Source: CAMPKL01 sp963817465
GTDB lineage: Bacteria > Acidobacteriota > Terriglobia > Bryobacterales > UBA6623
Reading direction: 5' to 3'
DNA: 64,000 bases
Assembly (NCBI GenBank): GCA_963817465.1
Contig: CAWFOP010000014.1
Span: forward strand, 949,236-1,013,235
Under the pieces are notes generated by a model. The model saw only the letters and a program-made list of their open reading frames with translations, was not told where the DNA came from and did not search any database. The position numbers were made by a program, and so were the translations under genes. The stretch's first letter is position 1; every line of letters begins with the position of its first letter. Positions 53,674 to 60,737 of the stretch are shown in pieces.

Positions 53674-55536
53674 TCACTCGCAGCCGAGGTCGATCTGTGC
53701 TTGCTGGATGGCGGCGGCGAGATCGTTGGCGGCCTCTCCCTTCACGAAGTCCGGCGGAATGTCATCGCCGTCGGTCTTGAGCAGCGAGGAGGCAAGCTCG
53801 TCGCAAGCGCCTTCCGTGTCGCCCTGAGCAGCTAGTGCATCCACCGTCGCAAGCTTGTTACGCAGCGCGTTCAGCCGATTCGGGCCGGACGCGCCCGGGC
53901 CGTTGCCCACCAGCGAACCGGCGTCGACGAAATCGTCGAATGTTTGGAGAATGCCCCCAAACGGCGATGCGAGCTCGAACGCCCCAACGTCACATCCGGC
54001 GCCCTGCGGCCGGGATGCGCCGCGCTGATCGGTGGCGGTGCAGGCGTTGGGGTCGCCGGCGTCGAGAGCTGGGCTTGTGCTCGAAATGGCGTGCGTCTCG
54101 GTCGGGCCGCCGTTGTCCATCAACGGGCCGAGGTTCGCCGGCCCGATCGTGATCATGGTTCCGGTCAGGACCACGTCGCTGTCGTCTTCAATCAGAAGGT
54201 AGTCGCCTTGAACGGCGCCGAGAATGTCCGGCCCATCCGCCGCGACATTCTCCGCCACTATGGTGTTATGCATCGTGAACGCCGAGGAAGGCGTGCGGAT
54301 CCCGCCTGCGAAATCGCGGTCGCCCACTGCTCGGTTGCGTGCAATCGTGCTGCTTTCGATGGCTCCCTCGGTCTCGTAGACACCGACGCCGCCGGCGGTT
54401 CCGGTTGAGAGCGCCGCCGTTCCGAGGTTGCCCGCCGTGTTGCCGGAGACGGTGCTGTTGATCATCGACAGCGGGCCGGTGGTATCAATGCCGCCGCCGG
54501 CTCCAAATGCGTACCCGGCCGTCCCTTTATTCCCTGCAAGATTGTTCGAGATCGTGCTTTCGACGATCGACAACTCAGCACCCTGACTGAATACGCCGCC
54601 TCCATAGCCGTCGGTCCGCACGAGTCCGATGTCGCCGGCGTTCCCGGCGAGGTTGTCGGAGATCGTGCTGCGAAGAATCGTCAGGCTGCCGGTTAGACCT
54701 TGTTGCGAAATGGGGGCGATGATCACTCCTCCGCCGCCCGGAATGAAGCCGAAGGGGTCGGGAACGAATCCCAAGCAGGCTGCGGTGTTGCCGGAAATCA
54801 CGCTGTCTTCGATGACGACGTCACCGGCGCCGACGACGGCGATTGCGCCGCCCGAGCCGGTCGACTCGACGACGCCATCGCCGATCTGGCCCGCCACATT
54901 CCCGTAAAAGGAACTGTGAGACACGTTGAGAGCCGGGCCCGAGAAATCGCCAAGAAGAAAGATCGCGCCGCCGAATCCGTACCCGGTCTGGGGATCCTCT
55001 GATCCATCGGCCACGCAGTTGCTGGCCGTGACATCTGATAGGGTCAGAGCGGTCGCATGGCCCCACAGGCAGCCCCCCACGCCTACCGCGCTGCGGCCGT
55101 TCGTCATTGTCAGGCCTGAGACCTCCACGACGGCCTTCCCCTCGCCTCCGTCGACCCAGAAGACGCGGTCGCTGCCGCCGCCGTCGATCGTCAACAGTCC
55201 CGCTCCCGGTCCGCCGATCGTCAAATCCGTCTTGATCTCGAGGGCGCCCGACGTCAGGTCGATTGTTCCCCCTTGCACTGATTGATCGAAGACGATCGTG
55301 TCCGGCTCCGGAGTGCGATTCGCAAGCTCGATCTTTTCGCGCAGCGAATCGGTTCCTGAATCGTTGGTGTTCCGCACGGTGAATTGTTCCGCATGCGCGG
55401 CTCCGCCCAGTAGGGTGGCCAGAATGGCCGAGCCGGCGAGCAGCCCGGCACGTCGGGCTTTGCGTCGCGCGCGGCGCTGTTCGAGTTTTCGGGTGTCACG
55501 GCCGTTTCTATCAATCCGCCTCTGCAGTGTGCGCAT
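53674..55536 (-). CDS. Secreted beta-helix surface protein (choice-of-anchor type)
   Basis: 620 aa from ATG 55536, which has AGGAG 9 nt upstream; the longer frame has no ribosome site. The signal peptide has a long basic n-region (RKLEQRRARRKARRAGLLAG) before ATLLGGAAHA. The mature part starts FTVRNTNDSGTDSLREKIEL, then about 400 residues of right-handed beta-helix repeats (STISNNLAGN, SVISGNTAA, SFYGNVAG). A choice-of-anchor-Q-like end follows (SPALDAGDPNACTATDQRG, RPQGAGCDVGAFE). A helical tail of about 90 residues (NKLATVDALAAQGDTEGACD) closes it. No PEP-CTERM or other anchor. The conserved upstream element lies 25-65 bp before the start. Confidence 0.8.
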   Translation of the reverse strand: MRTLQRRIDRNGRDTRKLEQRRARRKARRAGLLAGSAILATLLGGAAHAEQFTVRNTNDSGTDSLREKIELANRTPEPDTIVFDQSVQGGTIDLTSGALEIKTDLTIGGPGAGLLTIDGGGSDRVFWVDGGEGKAVVEVSGLTMTNGRSAVGVGGCLWGHATALTLSDVTASNCVADGSEDPQTGYGFGGAIFLLGDFSGPALNVSHSSFYGNVAGQIGDGVVESTGSGGAIAVVGAGDVVIEDSVISGNTAACLGFVPDPFGFIPGGGGVIIAPISQQGLTGSLTILRSTISDNLAGNAGDIGLVRTDGYGGGVFSQGAELSIVESTISNNLAGNKGTAGYAFGAGGGIDTTGPLSMINSTVSGNTAGNLGTAALSTGTAGGVGVYETEGAIESSTIARNRAVGDRDFAGGIRTPSSAFTMHNTIVAENVAADGPDILGAVQGDYLLIEDDSDVVLTGTMITIGPANLGPLMDNGGPTETHAISSTSPALDAGDPNACTATDQRGASRPQGAGCDVGAFELASPFGGILQTFDDFVDAGSLVGNGPGASGPNRLNALRNKLATVDALAAQGDTEGACDELASSLLKTDGDDIPPDFVKGEAANDLAAAIQQAQIDLGCE

Positions 55537-55559
55537 TGTGTTCGTCTCCTGTTTCCCAA

Positions 55560-55602
55560 ACGCAATTTCCAACGCCGAATCCGGTACCGAATCGCGAAAA
55601 TC
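55560..55602 (-). promoter_or_regulatory. Conserved upstream element, copy A
   Basis: Plus strand reads CGCAATTTCC AACGCCGAAT then CCGGTACCGA. It matches copies B (59491) and C (60030). On the minus (sense) strand this is TACCGGATTCGGC then TGGAAATTGCG, just upstream of the beta-helix protein gene. Possibly a promoter with GGAAAT as -35. Confidence 0.6.
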
Positions 55603-55622
55603 TTTTGTTGGCCAGGCCTTGT

Positions 55623-56336
55623 TTACTGGTTTTTTGTTTGGGTGCGCTTGCGCAGTCCGATCAAGCCCAACCCGAGCAGCCCCGCCCCAAACAGCGTTAT
55701 CGTCGTCGGCTCGGGGACCACGGCTACCGTCGTGATGTCGTCCACTCCATAGAAGAAATACCCGCCGCAGCCCGTATCCGACCCGCAGTTGCGAATCTGA
55801 GCTGTCGAGAAGGACTGATCGCCGATGATGCCGACGAAATACGCCTTCGTGGCGCCGTCGCCGAGCAGCACGGCGTCGGCGACGAGGTTCGATACGGAGC
55901 CCTCCGGCGTGATCAGCACGAAATCGCCGTCGAAGGCCATGTCGAGCGTCGTGAAGAACATCCCTAGCGCAATGGTCGGCTGCGAGAAGGCGAGATCGAG
56001 GCCCTCGGCGTCCTCGATCAAATTGTAATTGCCGGCGTAGTTCGTACCGAGGAACTGCGTGCCGGAGGTCGTCGCCTGCCCTGCTTCGGTCTCGGTCGAG
56101 ACTCGCAGCAGGTCGCCGGTTCCGAAGCCGTAGTTGAAGGTGACGCCGTCGATCGTGTCACCCGAGTTGATGGTCGAGTCGGGAGTCAAGGACTCGAAAT
56201 CGATCGTGTCGGAGGTTCCGGGAAGCAAGGCCACGGCCGCGTTGAAGGCGGTAGGGTCGGTGAAGATGGTTGTGGCCGACGCCGGGCCATAGGCGTATAT
56301 CAGCAGTACCGCTGCAAGGAAGTAGCGTGGAAACAT
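55623..56336 (-). CDS. PEP-CTERM-anchored secreted protein
   Basis: 237 aa. Signal peptide MFPRYFLAAVLLIYAYGPA. The middle is a beta-sandwich-like part (DTIDFESLTPDSTINSGDTI, LGMFFTTLDMAFDGDFVLIT) seen in many PEP-CTERM proteins, with a Cys pair RNCGSDTGCGG. The end VVPEPTTITLFGAGLLGLGL plus RKR is a complete PEP-CTERM sorting signal. It should be cut by an exosortase and moved to the surface; no exosortase is in the window. Confidence 0.85.
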   Translation of the reverse strand: MFPRYFLAAVLLIYAYGPASATTIFTDPTAFNAAVALLPGTSDTIDFESLTPDSTINSGDTIDGVTFNYGFGTGDLLRVSTETEAGQATTSGTQFLGTNYAGNYNLIEDAEGLDLAFSQPTIALGMFFTTLDMAFDGDFVLITPEGSVSNLVADAVLLGDGATKAYFVGIIGDQSFSTAQIRNCGSDTGCGGYFFYGVDDITTVAVVPEPTTITLFGAGLLGLGLIGLRKRTQTKNQ

Positions 56337-56492
56337 GTCGGTTCACCTCAGTCGGAGCGTTGTTGGGTTGTCGTGTTGGGCGGCGCGAAGCGAACGTTCG
56401 CCGTCAGCGCCGCCCTTGCCGGGCGTTCGCTCTGATCGAGCGAGGGTTGTGATGTTCAGCGAAAGTTGTACGGGCGCCTAAAGTCGCGGCCT

Positions 56493-57425
56493 CTACTGAG
56501 GAATGGGGGCGCAGAAGGCCGAGTAATTTATCGTGCTATCAGATCCAAAGTTTCGGACCCGGCATGTCCAGCGCTGGGTGTTGTCGTTGTCAGCGCCGGA
56601 GAAGATGACACGAATACCGTCGGATCCTCCATGGGCGCCGCAGCCCCCTCCCATCAGGACAAATCCTGGGGCGCATGTAAACCCGTTTTCGCAGACCTTC
56701 CCCTTGGGGCATGAAAGGCTGCCGACATGCCAATAAGCGAGTTCTCCCCATATCGTGGGCCCTTTGGGGCCTTGCGTTCCCTGGGGCCCGCTCAGCCCGG
56801 TCGCGCCTGTGAATCCTCGAGGTCCTTGCTGCCCCTGCTCGCCTTTCACTCCTTGCGGTCCTTGAGGACCCGCCGGTCCTTGCGGTCCTTGAAGACCCGT
56901 TTCGCCCTGAGGACCAGTGGGCCCGTTCAATCCTTCGGCTCCTTCCGGTCCGACGCTGACATCCATCCCGTCGATCAGGAGTGAAGCTTCGCCGCCGCCG
57001 CCCGGCGTCACTTCGTTTGCGACAAGTACCCGATAAGTCGAGTGCGCAAGGCCAGCGGGAAGCGACGCCTCGATGGCCGTCTCCGTCCAGGACAAGATCG
57101 TCAAGCTCTGGAAAATGCTGTCTTGGCCAAATATCACGCGCTCCGCGCCGGCGCGCGTGCCGAAGCGCTGGCCTGTGATGAGGATGCTGTCGGGCGTGTT
57201 ATCGATGTAGCGCACAACCACTTCCGTGATCACCAGACCGGCGTCGCTGGAGGGGTCGTCGTCGAAGAGCGGGACTCCCTTCAACTCGGCCAGTTTGGCC
57301 TCGAGCGCGGCGACTTGCTGCTGCATATCCTCGAGAGAGACTCGTTGTGCGAGGGCTGTCGTCGATGCTAGCGTCAGCGTTGCCGCCAGAACGCTCAGTG
57401 TTCGTATGCTTCTGAAGTTCTTCAT
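56493..57425 (-). CDS. Collagen-like secreted protein 1
   Basis: 310 aa from ATG 57425 (GTGGAG upstream). Order of parts: signal peptide (ending TALA); a short coiled coil with heptads (LEDMQQQVAALEAKLAELKG); an IPT/TIG-like beta domain (VVRYIDNTPDSILITGQRFG to LVANEVT); 22 uninterrupted Gly-X-Y triplets; and a Cys-rich C-terminal domain with about six Cys (LSCPKGKVCENGFTCAPGF, CGAHGGSDG, RWTCRVRNFG). The coil could start trimer formation and the collagen part form a triple helix. Last of three tandem paralogs; 46 bp after the second. Function not known. Confidence 0.82.
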   Translation of the reverse strand: MKNFRSIRTLSVLAATLTLASTTALAQRVSLEDMQQQVAALEAKLAELKGVPLFDDDPSSDAGLVITEVVVRYIDNTPDSILITGQRFGTRAGAERVIFGQDSIFQSLTILSWTETAIEASLPAGLAHSTYRVLVANEVTPGGGGEASLLIDGMDVSVGPEGAEGLNGPTGPQGETGLQGPQGPAGPQGPQGVKGEQGQQGPRGFTGATGLSGPQGTQGPKGPTIWGELAYWHVGSLSCPKGKVCENGFTCAPGFVLMGGGCGAHGGSDGIRVIFSGADNDNTQRWTCRVRNFGSDSTINYSAFCAPIPQ

Positions 57426-57471
57426 CTTTGAATCTCCACTTTCTGATGCTGGACGCCGGCGATCGGCGCCA

Positions 57472-58392
57472 TCACGGATTGCCGCAATACGTCCCGTAGT
57501 CAACCGTGCGACTTATTAGACCGTCCACGTAGGTAACGCATACCCATCGTTGCGTGTTTAAAGGGTCCGGCCCGCTATAGAGCACCCGTACCTCGGGGGC
57601 GGTTCCGCCGTCTCCGCACCTCCCTGAAATCAGAACTTTGCCGGTTGGGCAGGACGCGGCCACTGAATTCATCTCGGCCCAGTGCTCTGTGAAGCGTTCG
57701 TATTTCCACCCTCCCGGCGAAGGGGGGCCGACTGGGCCCTGCGGACCCTGCGGGCCCTGCGGACCTCTATCGCCGGTCGGGCCCCGCTGCCCCGTAGGGC
57801 CTTGAACGCCTTGTAGTCCTTGGGGACCTCCGGCGCCTTGCGGACCCTGCGGGCCCACATCGCCGGCCGGCCCCGCGGGACCTTGAGGACCGTTGGGCCC
57901 GCGCGCGCCGATCGTCACGTCCATGCGATCTATCTGCAGCGAGGCTGGATTGTTTTCCAACGCCAACTCGTTTGCGACAAACACGACGTAGATTCCCTCC
58001 CCAACTTCGAGCTCATTCGGCAACACGGCGGTGATGAACGTGTTCGTCCAACTCGAGATCGGCAGGCTTTTGAACGAGGTGCTCGAGTGGCCCAATATCA
58101 CGCGCGCATCGAGCCCCTGGACGCCGAAGTTGTCGCCGGTGATAGAAAGCGTGTCGGCAAGGCCGTCTTGGTCGTACCCCACCTGGATTTTTGAGATGAC
58201 GAGGCCCGGTTCCGTGCTGGAGTCCTGGTCGACGATGGCCTCGTCTTGGAGAGCGGCCAGTCTCGCCTCGAGCGCGATGACCTGTTGCTCCAGATCAGAC
58301 AGCGAGGGTCGCTGCGCGCGGGCGGCGCCGGCTGCGGCCGTGACAGCGAGCGCCAGAGCGCTAAGCGTTCGGATTACTTTGAAGTTCGGCAT
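57472..58392 (-). CDS. Collagen-like secreted protein 2
   Basis: 306 aa from ATG 58392 (MPNFKVIRTL); GTG 58404 is an alternative with AAGGAG 10 nt upstream. Same parts as its neighbours: signal (ending ARAQ), coil LSDLEQQVIALEARLAALQD, IPT-like domain (LSITGDNFGVQGLDARVILG), 21 Gly-X-Y triplets, then a C-terminal domain with fewer Cys (AASCPTGKVLISGRCGD, QRWVCVTYVDG, YGTYCGNP). The Cys pattern differs from paralogs 1 and 3, so disulfide arrangement has diverged. 42 bp after the third paralog gene. Confidence 0.82.
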   Translation of the reverse strand: MPNFKVIRTLSALALAVTAAAGAARAQRPSLSDLEQQVIALEARLAALQDEAIVDQDSSTEPGLVISKIQVGYDQDGLADTLSITGDNFGVQGLDARVILGHSSTSFKSLPISSWTNTFITAVLPNELEVGEGIYVVFVANELALENNPASLQIDRMDVTIGARGPNGPQGPAGPAGDVGPQGPQGAGGPQGLQGVQGPTGQRGPTGDRGPQGPQGPQGPVGPPSPGGWKYERFTEHWAEMNSVAASCPTGKVLISGRCGDGGTAPEVRVLYSGPDPLNTQRWVCVTYVDGLISRTVDYGTYCGNP

Positions 58393-58434
58393 GGTCGATT
58401 CCACCTTGGTGATTCTCCTTTTCGATGTCCGCGA

Positions 58435-59361
58435 CTAGGGATTCTTCCCGCAGAAAGCGCCGTAGTTGATGGTCCGGCTTTGGAACTTGGCTGTATTCTT
58501 CACGGTGCACCGCCAGCCGAGCACGCCCGGGAGAGTCGGGCCGCTGTAGATGACGCGAACTTTGAACGGGTCATCCACGTTTCCGCAGGCCCCGTTCAAA
58601 ACGAATTCGTCCGAGTTGCAGGTGATTGTGTTAGAGCAAACGCTGTTCTTGGAGCAGGAAGCGCTCTTCATCACCCACCTGCCGTTCATCGTGGTTCCCG
58701 CAAGGCCCTGCGGACCTGCTGGACCGGTAGGCCCGACGGCTCCAGTGAACCCTTTCGGTCCGACAACCCCTTGATCCCCTTGCGCGCCTTGTTGTCCCTG
58801 CGGCCCATCGGGACCTACCGCGCCCGCCGGCCCGGTCTCGCCTGGGGGACCCATCGGCCCCTCCGGGCCTGCGAGGCCGTGCGCCCCGATCGTCAGGTCG
58901 AGGCTATCGATCTGCAAGACGGGATCACCGCCTTGGGCCGGGGTCACTTCGTTGGCGACGATCACCAGGTAGTCGCCGGGCGCGAGGTCGTCGGGCAACT
59001 TCACAGAGATGCGATCGTCCTCCCAAGTTGATGGCGTCAAACCCACGAAAGAGCTGCCTTGTCCGAACAGCAGGTTCTCCTTGCCCTGCGGTACGCCAAA
59101 GCCCTTGCCGTATATGAGGAGGAGCAATGAGTTCGCACCTATCGGGTTAGCATGGGCGTTCGCGATAGCCAGGCCCGGTTCCGTGCTGGGGTCGTCATCG
59201 ACGATGGGCACGCCTTCCAGGTCGGACATCTCGGTCTCGAGCGCCGCGATTTGCTGTTGCAGATCGTCGAGCGAAGTTCGCTGCGCCGAAGCGGCGGTTG
59301 CCGTCAACGCGCCGCCCAACGCCAGCGGAAATATTAGTTTGAGAGTGTGAGCGATTGTCAT
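58435..59361 (-). CDS. Collagen-like secreted protein 3, first of the operon
   Basis: 308 aa from ATG 59361, which has a near-perfect AAAGGAGG 9 nt upstream; the frame is open 49 codons more but without that site. Parts: signal (ending ASAQ), coil LDDLQQQIAALETEMSDLEG, IPT-like domain (LLLLIYGKGFGVPQGKENLL), 21 Gly-X-Y triplets, Cys-rich end (SASCSKNSVCSNTITCNSDE). It leads the operon 3-2-1. Copy B of the conserved element lies 130 bp upstream. Confidence 0.83.
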   Translation of the reverse strand: MTIAHTLKLIFPLALGGALTATAASAQRTSLDDLQQQIAALETEMSDLEGVPIVDDDPSTEPGLAIANAHANPIGANSLLLLIYGKGFGVPQGKENLLFGQGSSFVGLTPSTWEDDRISVKLPDDLAPGDYLVIVANEVTPAQGGDPVLQIDSLDLTIGAHGLAGPEGPMGPPGETGPAGAVGPDGPQGQQGAQGDQGVVGPKGFTGAVGPTGPAGPQGLAGTTMNGRWVMKSASCSKNSVCSNTITCNSDEFVLNGACGNVDDPFKVRVIYSGPTLPGVLGWRCTVKNTAKFQSRTINYGAFCGKNP

Positions 59362-59464
59362 TCGGTGCGTCCTCCTTTGGGCCTTCCAGGTCGCCGGACA
59401 CCGGCGAGGGTCTCGGAGCATTTCATCGGCGTTGCATCTCGCGTTTTCTTTTGCCGTCCCGGCA

Positions 59465-59535
59465 TGTTCTGTCCGACATCCGGCGGCATAAGCAATTTCC
59501 AAGGCCAAATCCGGTACACGGATTGCGATTTTTTT
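59465..59535 (-). promoter_or_regulatory. Conserved upstream element, copy B
   Basis: Plus strand GCAATTTCC AAGGCCAAAT CCGGTACACG, followed by GATTTTTTT. Shares with copy C also TGTCCGAC 15-17 bp to the left. In sense direction: A-tract, TACCGGATTTGGC, TGGAAATTGC, then GTCGGAC about 17 bp later. Lies upstream of the collagen-like operon. Confidence 0.65.
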
Positions 59536-59575
59536 CGCGCGGCGACCGGCTTGAAGCCGCCGACGGGTTCGGCGG

Positions 59576-59965
59576 CTAGGCCGTCAGCGGTTGGGAGGAG
59601 GCGACAGCGTCTTGGCAGCCAAGCAGTGAACGGATCCGTCCTGCATTCGAGATCAACTCCCGCGCATGGCCGCCACGGATCGGTTCCGGGGCTCTTGCGA
59701 CTATGCCCTGGACGAAGCCAAGCATGTGTCGGGCGGCCTCCTCAGCGTCGCATCGGTCCAGGCTTCTCAAAGCGAACCCGCAGGGCTTGAGCAACTGAAC
59801 CCACTCGTCGTAAGCCAGCCCGCTACGGACGGCGACTTCAGAGGTCCTATGAGCCAGTTTCTCGATCAGAAATTCGACATTACGATCGGGCGTGCGCGGT
59901 TCAAGTAGCGGCGCGTCGGCCATGCAGGCGGCCCCGCGTCCAAAGGGGGTCTCGGTGTGTCTCAT
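59576..59965 (-). CDS. Small protein of unknown function with coupled leader ORF
   Basis: 129 aa from ATG 59965; ATG 59977 (GAGGAAAC before it) adds four residues. Soluble, no signal peptide. Predicted mostly helical (NVEFLIEKLAHRTSEVAVRS, AARHMLGFVQGIVARAPEPI), no family recognised. The stop of a 14-codon leader ORF overlaps ATG 59965 (ATGA), suggesting coupled translation. Copy C of the conserved element is upstream, so it may be coregulated with the collagen-like operon. Confidence 0.5.
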   Translation of the reverse strand: MRHTETPFGRGAACMADAPLLEPRTPDRNVEFLIEKLAHRTSEVAVRSGLAYDEWVQLLKPCGFALRSLDRCDAEEAARHMLGFVQGIVARAPEPIRGGHARELISNAGRIRSLLGCQDAVASSQPLTA

Positions 59966-60006
59966 TGAGTGGTGCATCTTGTTTCCTCAATCAGGGCCGG
60001 AGTCAT
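59962..60006 (-). CDS. 14-codon leader ORF
   Basis: Starts at ATG 60006, which has a strong AGGAGG 7 nt upstream, and encodes MTPALIEETRCTTQ. The stop TGA overlaps the ATG of the following gene. No attenuator-type codon runs are seen. It may set translation of the downstream gene. Confidence 0.35.
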   Translation of the reverse strand: MTPALIEETRCTTQ

Positions 60007-60078
60007 ATGTCCGACCTCCTGGGCACATACGCAATTTCCACCGCCCAATCCGGTACTCGAAACCACGATTTTTTTGAG
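60000..60078 (-). promoter_or_regulatory. Conserved upstream element, copy C
   Basis: Plus strand GCAATTTCC ACCGCCCAAT CCGGTACTCG, then GATTTTTTT; also TGTCCGAC to the left as in copy B. It lies in the divergent gap between the small unknown gene and the sigma-factor gene, on the sense strand of the former. Confidence 0.65.
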
Positions 60079-60179
60079 CAACGCCGAAAAATCGCAGTGT
60101 TTCTCGCTTGCCAGGCAAAGAATCAGGGGTATACTTCCCTTGACCGACTGCCCCCCCTCGATTGCGGTCGAATCGAGCG

Positions 60180-60737
60180 ATGACAGGAGCGGAAGACATT
60201 ACTGGCATCCTCCTGAAGGTGAATGCCGGGGATCCAGGTGCGGCCGATCAACTCTTCATGCGGGCCTACGGTGAGTTCCGTAATCTGGCCCGGGCCTATT
60301 TATCGCGTGAGTCGGCGGGGCACACTCTACAGCCCACCGCTCTCGTTCACGAGGCCTACTTCAAGCTGATCGATCAAACCCGCACGGACTGGAAGGATCG
60401 CAGCCACTTCCTTGCGGCTGGGGCGACGGCGATGCGGCGGATTCTTGTGAACCACGCCGTCGCGAAGAAGCGCCTCAAGCGCGGAGGCGATGCGGTAAAG
60501 ATCGAGTTCGACGACCGAAAAATTTCGGGCCGCGAGGATCAAGACGTGTTGTTGGTCGATGAGGCGCTGAACGAACTAGCGGAGCTCAACGAGCGCCACG
60601 CCAAGCTGGTCGAGTGCCGTTTCTTCGGCGGCCTAACGTGGGACGAGACCGCCGAGGCGCTCGGGATAAGCGATGGTATGGCACGCCGCGAGTGGCGCGT
60701 CTGCCGAGCTTGGCTGCGAGGACGGCTGCAGCAGTGA
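60180..60737 (+). CDS. ECF-type RNA polymerase sigma factor (TIGR02999-like)
   Basis: 185 aa from ATG 60180. Region 2 is LFMRAYGEFRNLARAYLSRE to HTLQPTALVHEAYFKLID and DRSHFLAAGATAMRRILVNH; region 4 is LAELNERHAKLVECRFFGGL with the helix-turn-helix TWDETAEALGISDGMARREW. This is the ECF group found with Ser/Thr kinases in Acidobacteria and Planctomycetes. The kinase gene overlaps it (GTGA), so they are coupled and the kinase probably controls the sigma factor. No anti-sigma factor is present. Confidence 0.92.
   Translation: MTGAEDITGILLKVNAGDPGAADQLFMRAYGEFRNLARAYLSRESAGHTLQPTALVHEAYFKLIDQTRTDWKDRSHFLAAGATAMRRILVNHAVAKKRLKRGGDAVKIEFDDRKISGREDQDVLLVDEALNELAELNERHAKLVECRFFGGLTWDETAEALGISDGMARREWRVCRAWLRGRLQQ

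Noticed and set aside
56760..56960. CRISPR-like short DNA repeats
   Set aside because: They encode the Gly-X-Y triplets of the collagen-like genes; no equal-length spacers and no cas genes.
55560..60078. Sigma54 promoter reading of the conserved element (GGC ... TTGC)
   Set aside because: The distance between GG and GC is one base too long in all three copies, and the sigma54 spacing is strict.
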